From: Lysobacteraceae bacterium
Lineage (GTDB): Bacteria; Pseudomonadota; Gammaproteobacteria; Xanthomonadales; Xanthomonadaceae
Assembly: GCA_023954075.1 (NCBI GenBank)
Contig: JAMLIV010000002.1
Coordinates: 177,256-241,255 of the forward strand
DNA: 64,000 nt
Reading direction: 5' to 3'
Below are positions 9,601-15,650 of this stretch, one piece after another. Within the stretch, counting starts at the first letter, position 1. Every line of letters starts with the position of its first letter. Position numbers and translations under genes: made by a program. The notes under the pieces were generated by a model. That model did no database searches and was not told the DNA's origin. It saw only the letters and a program-made list of their open reading frames with translations.

Positions 9601-10811
9601 CCATCGCCGTCCACGTCGCCCAGCCGCAGGCTTGCGAGCCCGTCGAAACCCGCGGTGTTGGAGATCATGTCGGTGCTGTAGAACCCGTTGAGGATCGGTG
9701 CCCACGCGAACGAGGTTTGCGGCAGGCACACCGCCTGCGTGGAATCCCGGCACTCCCGGATCGAGGTCAGCGTTCTGGCTCCGGACCCGGATACCGACGT
9801 GGAGTACGCCAGCGCGTAATGGCGCGCCTGCTGGCCGCTGGCGATGTCGCCGATGACCGTGATCGAGGAAAGCTGGCGCGTCTGCCAGACCGTGCCGCCG
9901 GCTACCGAGCCGCGAACGTACTGCGTCGTCGAGAGCGCGGCGTAGTTGAACACGATCTTCGCGTACGGACCCCACGCGCCGCCCGTCTGGGCGGCGAGCT
10001 GCTTCTTCCCGGTGTATTCGACCGATGAAATGAGGGATTCCCCCGGGTACGCGCCGCCCGCCGGGTTGCTCAGGTAGCGGAAGTCGATGTAGTTGCCGGT
10101 CGAATCCTGAAAGCGGGTCTGCCACCAGCTCAGCGCCTTGGCCGTGTGGCCGGGGGCCGTGCTGTTCACATAGCCGTCCGGGCGCGTGGCCGCCGTGGTC
10201 CAGTCGTCGCGGTCGCCGTAGAAACTGGTGGAGCCGTCCGGACGCTCCACCGAGAAGAACCTCGGATCATTCGCCCCGGAACCGGCGGCGGAATAGGCGC
10301 AAACTCGCTGGAAGCTCTCGGACTGCGTGCGCAGGTTTTCGACAAAGTAGCCACTTACCGCCGGGCACGCGGGTGACCCGCCGGGTGCAGGAAGCAGGCG
10401 TTGCCCGTCGAGACAATAGCGATCACTTGCGCCGTAATTTACCGCCGGTGGCGTTCCATCCTGCGGGATGCCAGAAGCGATGAAATCACCCGCTTCCCGC
10501 GTGGATCTGCAGCGCGAGATTGCGGACAAACCGCCAACAGCCCATCCGCGCCCCAAAGGCCCGTCACCCCCTTGGCTGGAGTAGTTCAGCGAGATATCCG
10601 GCGCAACTCCGGCCGTTCCCGGCACTGCCTGGATCGGGACGGAATACGTCGCCGCACCGGATTCATCCACGCGGAACTGCCCGGCTGTCGCTCCGACTTG
10701 ATCGGATACGGAATCCTGAGCATGAACCCATGCGGGCCAAGCCACCAGGACAAACAGACAGACAAAAGGCACCCCTGCCAACACACGCAATGCACGGCTC
10801 ACGAGCATCAT
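3660..10811 (-). CDS. Secreted SpvB/FG-GAP/Rhs polymorphic toxin with metzincin-like tip
   Basis: A 2383-residue protein. Domains in order: signal peptide (1-31, cleavage after VHA); SpvB-like N-terminal domain (about 35-310, LNYSSQGGDGPLGRGW); at least seven FG-GAP/VCBS calcium-type repeats (about 400-830, e.g. DVDGDGLTDVAW, DFNGDGLTDALV); a TcdB-like middle; many Rhs/YD repeats (about 1130-2000); a pre-toxin region with GGKFGHGF and MTGGKFANGA; and a tip with HEMGHVLGF near 2340 and GSIMSGDH. The architecture matches Tc-toxin B/C-type and SpvB-Rhs proteins, which encapsulate and release a C-terminal effector. The conserved core end at 4694-4792 is out of frame between two compensating indels. 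I chose ATG 10811 rather than an upstream ATG at 10865, because a promoter-like element overlaps 10865 and the signal peptide starts here. The third metzincin zinc ligand is Thr rather than His or Asp. Function as a toxin is inferred. Confidence 0.85.
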   Translation of the reverse strand: MMLVSRALRVLAGVPFVCLFVLVAWPAWVHAQDSVSDQVGATAGQFRVDESGAATYSVPIQAVPGTAGVAPDISLNYSSQGGDGPLGRGWAVGGLSAISRCRSTREAGDFIASGIPQDGTPPAVNYGASDRYCLDGQRLLPAPGGSPACPAVSGYFVENLRTQSESFQRVCAYSAAGSGANDPRFFSVERPDGSTSFYGDRDDWTTAATRPDGYVNSTAPGHTAKALSWWQTRFQDSTGNYIDFRYLSNPAGGAYPGESLISSVEYTGKKQLAAQTGGAWGPYAKIVFNYAALSTTQYVRGSVAGGTVWQTRQLSSITVIGDIASGQQARHYALAYSTSVSGSGARTLTSIRECRDSTQAVCLPQTSFAWAPILNGFYSTDMISNTAGFDGLASLRLGDVDGDGLTDVAWFSASGNSSQLQVSFGEINGSGQLSFNRVAQLPWIVARKPADIDKYWHLFDYDGDGRDDLFVAIPNGNWVLYPSSGRPTSAGVRAFNAGSNLIAALSPPISSTTTSTILADLNGDGLLDVMYRQPASGSTPSLLYTRLTERMGAGFEWGAQRSVGMATDLDPPQVLLNEFTNLLDPDQRVHLFDFNGDSRSDLAISTGITWYKNDNSSECSNPIPRPAQPIAEWTDEAGQSWREWPAQVPQDAVDLASNRCTVLTRFVELYGVTSIQPTHVQMSVIKRWHRGGELWSGFPQPPPPTGSTFKFADFNGDGLTDALVKSGSWSVDLTGIGVVQTGLPAFPNEDYLQLTDVNGDGRADIVYPQSANSNYRPFVGHFARPDGTFPTYASPLPGGYARGCKNTTCDLTRTHFLFGDFDGDAATDFFALYDNTSEYYSSRPPSNHRFVPRDVIGKITDGVGAVTELSYRPLTLADVYRRGTGTRAVSWGRGSPVQDVFGPQYVVIRAQSSAPVYGNPNALSAIYYRYSGARIQAGGGGHLGFEQVQSFDTTPGNAHIVSTTTYRQDAPFIGMPQTTERRVVNGAYVPPACLTGWVTNACFQRLAPPFPWIAGTRVALSTNSWESSPGYWSGSQTPVHVRMAGSQEDVYALESGALTSQVLSAFSYQGYGFAGTTSVDTYGAGGSLVARVQTNNVYDHYTTPWRLGRLRYSTVTHTRNGVSTSRRTDYTYDIGAAFTGLLTSEQVQSNGGVSQNLRTFHTLDAFGNRTHTYTCSSHLTEAACKSTAVTFQPTSLEYIHRYARTQYDSRGRYPVASYSPFWNGSGTSEYLDSQVLNRNLFGDVTHARDANAINTTAIYGQLGRLYQRATDTGVPVQTTWRTCSQVACPPGAVTRQQTTASGAPTQWSYHDVLGRVVLAVSQTRHLGTVNKGFSGVCTAYDAAGRPSRVSEPFFLASAASAVEPPSFASNTCTARYWNLTHYDALGRVTQVVRADGTGTSVSRSGLTTTTWDPNGNATSQTVNALGEVVTSTDAAGLSLTFTYAPDGQIAKVSRNAGRGDVETTFQYDPLGRKTSQTDRDTGTTTFAYNALGELIRQTDAMNYRVDRWLDARGRLWRQQAYAGASLESTAQFVFDTLKRGLPSSESISGSAGSQSRSYGYDGLARPIRRDSTMDGRTYREETRYDSYGRAWKTRDASGGWLKQQFDTQGFATRLCDSTEADTAPSCGTSFHTTVDEVDARGAVLVERRGSSVGPTIARSYNALNGQLVGVCTGPGCTVQNSAYGYDNKGQLTSREEAGRYKERFQYDDADRLTLGWFEYLGTTWYSASAPYVNPDAAAPANLSFYAQYDKLGNICRKYQFGLFAQYGYAGRAGCGTAGNPGSGSSSATLSAHQTQSLFIPGLITIANQHDARGNMTSADSLRFYEYNALNQATEVRRVASVGSSDITIRARFAYGADGARYRRIDDGSSAGGTTTTTIIGAVERLQKPGGAIQWRRMIGGVAIVSYSGDQLVGGITQAAGTGTVRHQFSDRLGSVQVIGLVNGSSVTVQERLDSGADGQWRTPDPPFGKAGSSHTARGFTGHEHLEGHDTIHMNGRLYWPTGERMVPSRPIARRHLQPAELEPLQLRAQQPAEPDRPERYSFLDRLLNPFKNAIRSVMRALGPDVSGALIGACSFVPGAWSIACAAGASYDQARAFGASSSDARRSGVAGAFSAAVATVVKYRGSGLGTTSRVLIAATSGGVASVIQGGKFGHGFVSAGVTARASPYISDHAVIGTITSAIIGGTVSEMTGGKFANGARSGAFAYVVSRAVDRIANETSAEQVFSEDVAPSRPIRRKMALIEGEYFQDMSISLTISAEGVDATAAQAYVDTANAGWNVSIIGDDGTTRTFGLDLRLVARRGNLRLVPCEPSVCTTGMGAANVGGPKMWYSPAGRPDTPVHEMGHVLGFSTNRAYGTGSIMSGDHVRSVTQRDFDLLWRAYRGR
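4682..6107 (-). repeat. Direct repeat of Rhs core, copy A
   Basis: This is the in-gene partner of the segment at 1502-2926, offset by about 3.18 kb and in the same orientation. It lies inside the long Rhs gene and ends where the variable tip starts. Relative to copy B it lacks one C at about 4694 (GTACCGCTC against GTACCCGCTC) and has one extra base between about 4770 and 4790. Together these shift about 33 codons out of frame and back in. Confidence 0.9.
4694..4792 (-). other. Out-of-frame Rhs core end (paired compensating indels)
   Basis: In frame the long Rhs gene reads PSRPIARRHLQPAELEPLQL and so on here, which resembles nothing in Rhs proteins. The +1 frame of the same DNA still encodes DIYNPQNWNPYSYVLNNPLN followed by LTDPSG, the expected core end, and copy B encodes it in frame. 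One base is gained and one lost, so the tip stays in frame. In Rhs/Tc-C proteins this segment carries the aspartates that release the tip by autoproteolysis, and both D-P motifs are lost here. Confidence 0.85.
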
Positions 10812-10854
10812 CCCCGACGAGCCCCCTGCAAGATCGGAAAATGGCGGATCCGAA

Positions 10855-10884
10855 ATAATGTGCAAGCCATTGAAGAAGACTCAA
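10855..10884 (-). promoter_or_regulatory. Candidate sigma-70 promoter of the Rhs gene
   Basis: On the minus strand TTGAGT (10884-10879) and CATTAT (10860-10855) are separated by 18 nt. Each matches the -35/-10 consensus at four of six positions. Transcription would start about 37 nt before ATG 10811, with AGGGGG as ribosome binding site. No other gene is seen between 10812 and the repeat at 11071. The match is modest and unproven. Confidence 0.35.
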
Positions 10885-11070
10885 ATTGGTGCTAGGCCGT
10901 CACATTTGTCTGCACATTTGGCCACAGCATGCTCGCTCGCCGCGGGCAGTGGCAACGGTGATCGCGCGACCGGGTCGTCTGGCCGTTTGCGGAAACACCA
11001 TCTGACCAACCGCAGCAATCCATCTCCCGTGAGGGTTGGCCCGCATGCCGCAGGGCGCGCCGTCCGCGTT

Positions 11071-11204
11071 AGGGAACCTCTGAACACGCTGTGTTTTGCT
11101 CGTCACTCCCGCGCAGGCGGGAGTCCAGTGCCTTTGTCTTCAAGGGCTTGAAGTCGCTGGATGCCGGCCTGCCCGAGCATGACGGTCTTGTTCAGAGCTT
11201 CCTT
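11071..11204. mobile_element. MITE-like repeat with terminal inverted repeats
   Basis: AGGGAACCTCTGAACA (11071-11086) is an imperfect inverted match of TGTTCAGAGCTTCCTT (11189-11204), with 14 of 16 positions paired. Nested inside, CGTCACTCCCGCGCAGG at 11101 and the end GAGCATGACG at about 11186 form a second imperfect palindrome, including an 8-bp hairpin ACTCCCGC-GCAG-GCGGGAGT at 11105-11124. There is no coding potential. The layout is that of a short non-autonomous element. No target-site duplication is obvious. It ends 7 nt from the stop of the EamA gene. Confidence 0.6.
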
Positions 11205-11210
11205 GGCGGG

Positions 11211-12116
11211 TCAGCGCGAGGGCCTTGGCCGGCTGCGCGCCAGCGTGATGACGGCCACGCCCGCGAGGATCACGGCGGTGGCAGCCACCTCGTGACGGCT
11301 GACGGTTTCTCCGGCCAGCAGCACGCCAAACAGCACCGCGATGGGCGGGTTGACGTAGGCATAGCTGGTGGCCAGCGTTGGGCGTACGTGGTGCAGCAGC
11401 CAGATGTAGGCGGAAAAGCCCACGATCGAACCGAATCCGACGAGGTAGAACAACGCCAGGCTTGCCTGCAGCGATGGCCAGGCAGTCATGCGTTCGCCGG
11501 TGACCAGGGCGGCGGCCAGCATCCAGATCGAACCGGTGAGCATCTGTCCGGCGGCGGACATGAAGGGCGCGGGCAGATCGCGGCCGCGACTCCAGATCGA
11601 GCCCCAGGCCCAGGTCAGCGCGGCCACCATCAGCATGATCATGCCTGCTGGCGTCGCCGCGAGCGTACCGCCCGCGTTGAGCCACAGCACGCCCGCGAAT
11701 CCGACGGCCAGGCCAATCCATTCCACGCGCCCGGGGCGCTCGCCGCGCGCCAGTGCGAACAGTGCCGCCCACAGGGGCATCGAGGCCACCGCCACCGCGG
11801 CCATGCCCGAGGACACTTCGCGCTCGGCCACGTTCACCAGTCCGTTGCTCAGCAGCACCATGAAGATCGAAAGCCACCACAGCCTGCGCCACTGTGGCCG
11901 GGTCGGCGCGGGAACGCCGCGCCAGCGCAGCACCGCGTACATCAGCGCGCCGGCCAGCAGCATCCGGATGGCACCCAGGAGGAACGGCGGATAGCCTTCC
12001 AGCGCGATGCGGATGGCCAGGTAGGTGGAACCCCACACCACGTAAAGCACGCCCAGCGCCAGGGCAATCGCCCACGGGCGCGGCGCGGGGGTCGCGGCGA
12101 TGCCGGTTGCGGACAC
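11211..12116 (-). CDS. EamA/DMT family exporter (YedA-like)
   Basis: A 301-residue inner-membrane protein with about ten hydrophobic segments arranged as two EamA repeats. The first opens with ALGVLYVVWGSTYLAIRIAL and the second holds GFGSIVGFSAYIWLLHHVRP followed by YVNPPIAVLFGVLLAGE, both typical of YedA-type drug/metabolite transporters. The start is taken as GTG 12116, with AGGA about 10 nt upstream. The open frame runs further up to 12434, but that part is Arg/Pro-rich antisense of the prc gene and not credible. Substrate unknown; the family exports amino acids or metabolites. It follows prc in the same direction after 82 bp, so it may share its transcript. Confidence 0.85.
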   Translation of the reverse strand: MSATGIAATPAPRPWAIALALGVLYVVWGSTYLAIRIALEGYPPFLLGAIRMLLAGALMYAVLRWRGVPAPTRPQWRRLWWLSIFMVLLSNGLVNVAEREVSSGMAAVAVASMPLWAALFALARGERPGRVEWIGLAVGFAGVLWLNAGGTLAATPAGMIMLMVAALTWAWGSIWSRGRDLPAPFMSAAGQMLTGSIWMLAAALVTGERMTAWPSLQASLALFYLVGFGSIVGFSAYIWLLHHVRPTLATSYAYVNPPIAVLFGVLLAGETVSRHEVAATAVILAGVAVITLARSRPRPSR

Positions 12117-12198
12117 GCGAGGATTTCCTGGGCGAAGTCGGGATCGGCACCCGCAGGGCGGGTGCTGTCCGAGGAGGGTCGGGGCGCGCTGCCGCGGG

Positions 12199-14388
12199 TC
12201 AGCGAATCCGCTTGGCGTCCGATGCTGCCGGCGTGCCCTCGGCCGGCAGCACCTGGGCCGCCAGCGCGCGGTCATCACGCAGCAGGTCGATGGCGTCGGC
12301 AAGGATGTGGGCCGCCTCGCGCGCGAGCACGTCGGGCGGCTGGTTGCGCGCGTCCGCCTCGCGTTTGGCATCGGCCGCCACGTTGCGCTCGTCGGCCTGC
12401 AGGCCGTCGTCTTCGGTCGCGCCGGCATGCGCATCGGCCAGGCCGCGCGCCTTGCGCTCCGCCTCGCGCGCCGTGCGGCGCGCTTCGGTGCGCTCGCGCT
12501 CGGCGCGGCGGGTGGCCTCGTTCAGGGAAACCGTCTTTTCGGCGCGCTGGCGGCGGTACTCGGCCACGTCCTCGGCCAGCCAGACGAATTCGGGATCGTC
12601 CTTGGCACGGGTTTCGTGACGCGCTTCCAGCAGCGGCAGGAGCGGCTTGAAGTTGGCCTGGGTGGCGTAGCCGGCCGCATCCACGCGCGTCCAGGGCAGG
12701 GCGTTGTCGTAGCTGCTCTCGCCGTAGTCCTCGGCATCCAGCGTCACCGGAAATCCGATGTCCGGGGTGACGCCGCGGTTCTGCGTGGACCCGCCCTCGA
12801 CCCGGAAGAACTGTGCCACGGTGATCTTGAGCTGGCCGAATCCGGCGCGACCGCCGCGCGAAAACATGTCGAGGTCGACCAGGTTCTGCACCGTGCCCTT
12901 GCCGAAGGTGGTTTCCCCGATGATCAGGGCGCGCCCGTAGTCCTGCATGGCACCGGCGAAGATCTCCGAGGCCGAGGCCGAGGCGCGGTTGACCAGCACC
13001 GCAAGCGGGCCGTCCCAGGCGGTACCCGCCGCGCCGTCGCGCTGCACGTCGATGCGCCCGCCCGCATCGCGCACCTGCACCACCGGGCCGCGATCGATGA
13101 ACAGGCCGGACAGCTCCACCGCCTCGGTCAGTGAACCACCGCCGTTGTTGCGCAGGTCGACCACCACGCCGTCGACCTTTTCCTGCTTGAGTTCGGCCAG
13201 CAGTTTGGCGACGTCGCGCGTGGCGGAGCGGTAGTCCGGCTCGTCGCGCCGGCGTCCCTCGAAATCCTGATAGAAGGTGGGCAGATCGATGACGCCGATG
13301 CGCCGCACGGCCTCGCCTTCGCCCACCGTGATCACCGACTTCCTGGCGGCCTGCTCCTCGAGCTTGACCTTCTCGCGGGTCAGCATCACGGTCTGGTGCG
13401 CGCCGTCCACGCCGGCATCGGCGGGCAGAAGATCCAGCCGCACCCGCGTCTCGCGCGGGCCGCGGATCAGCTCGACCACATCGTCGATGCGCCAGCCCAC
13501 CACGTCGACCATGGCTCCGTCATCGCCCTGGCCCACGGCATAGATGCGGTCGCCGGGCTTGACCTGCCCCGACAGCGCCGCCGGGCCGCCGGGAACGATC
13601 GAGCGGATCACCGTGATGTCTTCGTCGTTGACCTGCAGCACCGCGCCGATGCCTTCCAGCGACAGCCGCATGGAGACATTGAAGTTTTCGGTGGTGCGCG
13701 GGTTCATGTAGCCGGTGTGCGGTTCGATCGCGCTGGTATAGGCGTTCATGAAGGTCTGGAACACGTCGTCGCCGCGGGTCGAGCGGATGCGCGATTCGAA
13801 GTTCGCGTAACGCTTGTCGAGCGTCTCGCGGATCGCCTCCATGGGCTTGCCGGCGAGCTTGAGGCGCAGCACGTCGTTCTTCACGCGCTTGCGCCAGAGG
13901 GCATCCAGCTCTTCCGTGTCCTTGGCGAACGGGGCGTCCTTGCGGTCGTAGGCCCAGGTTTCCTCGGCGTCGAGGTCGATGTCGGTCTTGAGGTAGTCCC
14001 GCACGAAGCGGGTACGGTCGGACACGCGCTGCAGGTAGAGGTTGAACATGTCGAAGGCCGGCTCGAGGCGACGCTCGCGCAGGGCGTCGTCGAACCCGGT
14101 GCGCAGCGACGCGAAGCGCTCCACGTCGGTCGCCAGGAGGTACATCCGGTCGCGATCAAGCGCTTCCAGGTAGCGGTCGTAGATGCTCGCCGAGAGCGCG
14201 TCATCGAGCGGCAGCGGGTGGTAGTGGTAGCGGCTGTTGCTCAGCAGCTGGGTGACCAGCGTCACCACATCGCGCTGCGTCTCGGTCGGGGCCAGCGTCA
14301 CCGGCTCGACCGGCGTGGGTTTGGCCAACGCGCCGCCGGCGAGGGCCAAGGCGAGGCCGAAAGCAATCAGGTGGCGCAGTGCGAACAT
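12199..14388 (-). CDS. prc: Tail-specific periplasmic protease Prc (C-terminal processing peptidase, S41)
   Basis: A 729-residue protein, close to the usual Prc length. It starts with a signal peptide (MFALRHLIAFGLALALAGGALA), followed by the N-terminal helical region, a PDZ domain (about 230-330, LSLEGIGAVLQVNDEDITV), the S41 protease domain and a charged C-terminal helical DUF3340-type segment. The catalytic Ser is in RASASASEIFAGA and the catalytic Lys in TTFGKGTVQN. Prc trims or degrades envelope proteins with exposed C-termini and helps control peptidoglycan hydrolases. ATG 14388 has AGAGG 8 nt upstream. The gene is divergent from rpoH across a 351-bp gap. An upstream extension of the open frame to 15654 is only the antisense of rpoH. 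Confidence 0.95.
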   Translation of the reverse strand: MFALRHLIAFGLALALAGGALAKPTPVEPVTLAPTETQRDVVTLVTQLLSNSRYHYHPLPLDDALSASIYDRYLEALDRDRMYLLATDVERFASLRTGFDDALRERRLEPAFDMFNLYLQRVSDRTRFVRDYLKTDIDLDAEETWAYDRKDAPFAKDTEELDALWRKRVKNDVLRLKLAGKPMEAIRETLDKRYANFESRIRSTRGDDVFQTFMNAYTSAIEPHTGYMNPRTTENFNVSMRLSLEGIGAVLQVNDEDITVIRSIVPGGPAALSGQVKPGDRIYAVGQGDDGAMVDVVGWRIDDVVELIRGPRETRVRLDLLPADAGVDGAHQTVMLTREKVKLEEQAARKSVITVGEGEAVRRIGVIDLPTFYQDFEGRRRDEPDYRSATRDVAKLLAELKQEKVDGVVVDLRNNGGGSLTEAVELSGLFIDRGPVVQVRDAGGRIDVQRDGAAGTAWDGPLAVLVNRASASASEIFAGAMQDYGRALIIGETTFGKGTVQNLVDLDMFSRGGRAGFGQLKITVAQFFRVEGGSTQNRGVTPDIGFPVTLDAEDYGESSYDNALPWTRVDAAGYATQANFKPLLPLLEARHETRAKDDPEFVWLAEDVAEYRRQRAEKTVSLNEATRRAERERTEARRTAREAERKARGLADAHAGATEDDGLQADERNVAADAKREADARNQPPDVLAREAAHILADAIDLLRDDRALAAQVLPAEGTPAASDAKRIR

Positions 14389-14639
14389 GGGGAAAACCTC
14401 TGGATACGGGTGCCGGTGCCGCGTGTCGAACACCGAAGCGGTGCCAGCGTGCCAACGCGGGGCCGCTTCGGCAAGCGCAGGATGCCTCAGGATGGGGGCA
14501 ATGACCTCTCCCGGAAGTCCCCCGTTCATCGATCCGGCCGCTTTCGACCTGCGCCGTTCATGCAGGGTATGGTTCGCGCCGGCGGCTCGGCCCGCTGTGG
14601 CCCGGTCTTTCGCACCGGGGCTGGAAAACATCGACCGCG

Positions 14640-14662
14640 GCCCCATCTGCTCTCGATGGGGC
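14640..14662. other. Hairpin upstream of the rpoH promoter
   Basis: GCCCCATC (14640-14647) and GATGGGGC (14655-14662) form an 8-bp stem with a 7-nt loop directly before the sigma-E-like -35 element. Its role is unknown. The remaining part of the prc-rpoH gap (14389-14639) shows no gene and no clear site. Confidence 0.4.
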
Positions 14663-14690
14663 GGAACTTTCCGGCGTTTTAGCACTCCAA
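14663..14690 (+). promoter_or_regulatory. Sigma-E-like promoter of rpoH
   Basis: GGAACTT (14663-14669), 16 nt, then TCCAA (14686-14690) fit the RpoE consensus GGAACTT-N15/17-TCtnA closely. rpoH of E. coli also has an RpoE-dependent promoter. The -10 element lies inside the CIRCE operator, so HrcA binding would block it. A separate TAGAAT at 14703-14708 could be a housekeeping -10. Confidence 0.65.
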
Positions 14691-14705
14691 TGGCCCGAGT
14701 GCTAG
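14679..14705 (+). promoter_or_regulatory. CIRCE operator (HrcA binding site) upstream of rpoH
   Basis: TTAGCACTC, 9 nt, GAGTGCTAG. The CIRCE consensus is TTAGCACTC-N9-GAGTGCTAA, so only the last base differs. It ends 34 nt before the rpoH ATG and overlaps the sigma-E-like promoter. No hrcA gene is in the window. Confidence 0.85.
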
Positions 14706-14739
14706 AATGGGGGCAAGTCCCCAACGGGAGAAAAACACC

Positions 14740-15600
14740 ATGAACACCGCTGTCATGACGAGCAATCTGCCCATCCCCAGCGCGCTGGGCTCGCTGGACG
14801 CCTACATCGGCGCGGTGAACCGCATCCCGGTGCTGACGGTGGAGGAAGAGCAGGAACTGGCGCACCGCTATCTGGATGACCAGGATCTCAGCGCCGCGCG
14901 CTCGCTGGTGCTTTCGCACCTGCGCTTCGTGGTGCACGTGGCGCGAGGATACAGCGGTTACGGCCTGCAGATCGCCGACCTGATCCAGGAAGGCAACATC
15001 GGCCTGATGAAGGCGGTCAAGCGCTTCGACCCCACCCAGGGCGTGCGCCTGGTGAGCTTTGCGGTGCACTGGATCCGCGCCGAGATGCACGAGTTCATCC
15101 TGAAGAACTGGCGCATCGTCAAGATCGCCACGACCAAGGCGCAGCGCAAGCTTTTCTTCAACCTGCGCAAGAGCCGCCAGCGCCTGGGCTGGATGAACCA
15201 TTCGGAAGTCCAGGCCGTGGCGCGCGATCTCAACGTGCCCGAGTCCGAGGTTCTGGAGATGGAGGCGCGGCTGTCGGGTCGCGACATCGGTTTCGAAACG
15301 CCGGTGGATGCCGATGAAGATGCGCCGCCCGCGCCCATGGCCTATCTGGTCGCGCCGGACGCCGACCCGGCCCACGCCTACGCGCGCGAGGACGAGGAAG
15401 GCAGCCAGCTCGAACTGCTGCGCGAAGGCCTGGCTCAGCTGGACGCGCGTTCGCGCGACATCATCCGCCGCCGCTGGCTGGATGACGAACGCAAGATGAC
15501 GCTGCAGGAGCTGGCCGATGAATACGGCGTCTCGGCCGAGCGCATCCGCCAGATCGAGGCCAACGCGATGAAGAAGATGAAGGCCCTGCTGGTGGCCTGA
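14740..15600 (+). CDS. rpoH: Heat-shock sigma factor RpoH (sigma-32)
   Basis: A 286-residue sigma-70 family protein of the usual RpoH length. Region 2 reads [19 protein letters not shown] and [20 protein letters not shown]. The RpoH-specific box [11 protein letters not shown] follows at about 140, and region 4 ends with [20 protein letters not shown]. It directs RNA polymerase to chaperone and protease genes on heat stress. ATG 14740 is preceded by GGGAG at 9 nt; an in-frame ATG at 14707 lies right after the promoter and lacks a binding site. Control elements upstream are a sigma-E-like promoter and a CIRCE operator. In enterobacteria rpoH follows ftsEX; here it is nearby but on the opposite strand and about 5 kb away. 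Confidence 0.97.
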   Translation: MNTAVMTSNLPIPSALGSLDAYIGAVNRIPVLTVEEEQELAHRYLDDQDLSAARSLVLSHLRFVVHVARGYSGYGLQIADLIQEGNIGLMKAVKRFDPTQGVRLVSFAVHWIRAEMHEFILKNWRIVKIATTKAQRKLFFNLRKSRQRLGWMNHSEVQAVARDLNVPESEVLEMEARLSGRDIGFETPVDADEDAPPAPMAYLVAPDADPAHAYAREDEEGSQLELLREGLAQLDARSRDIIRRRWLDDERKMTLQELADEYGVSAERIRQIEANAMKKMKALLVA

Positions 15601-15624
15601 CCACCGCCCGCCTTGCCGCACGAC

Positions 15625-15650
15625 AAACGGCCCCGGAAACGGGGCCGTTT
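15625..15650. terminator. Bidirectional terminator between rpoH and the kinase gene
   Basis: AAACGGCCCC (15625-15634), a 6-nt loop and GGGGCCGTTT (15641-15650) form a perfect 10-bp stem with A- and T-rich ends. It serves rpoH on the plus strand and the kinase gene, which ends at 15651, on the minus strand. Confidence 0.85.

Noticed and set aside
1202..10028. Long plus-strand open frames (607, 955 and 715 codons) across the Rhs region
   Set aside because: They are antisense to the Rhs gene, rich in Ala/Arg/Gly/Val, and have no domain. They follow from the high GC of the coding strand.
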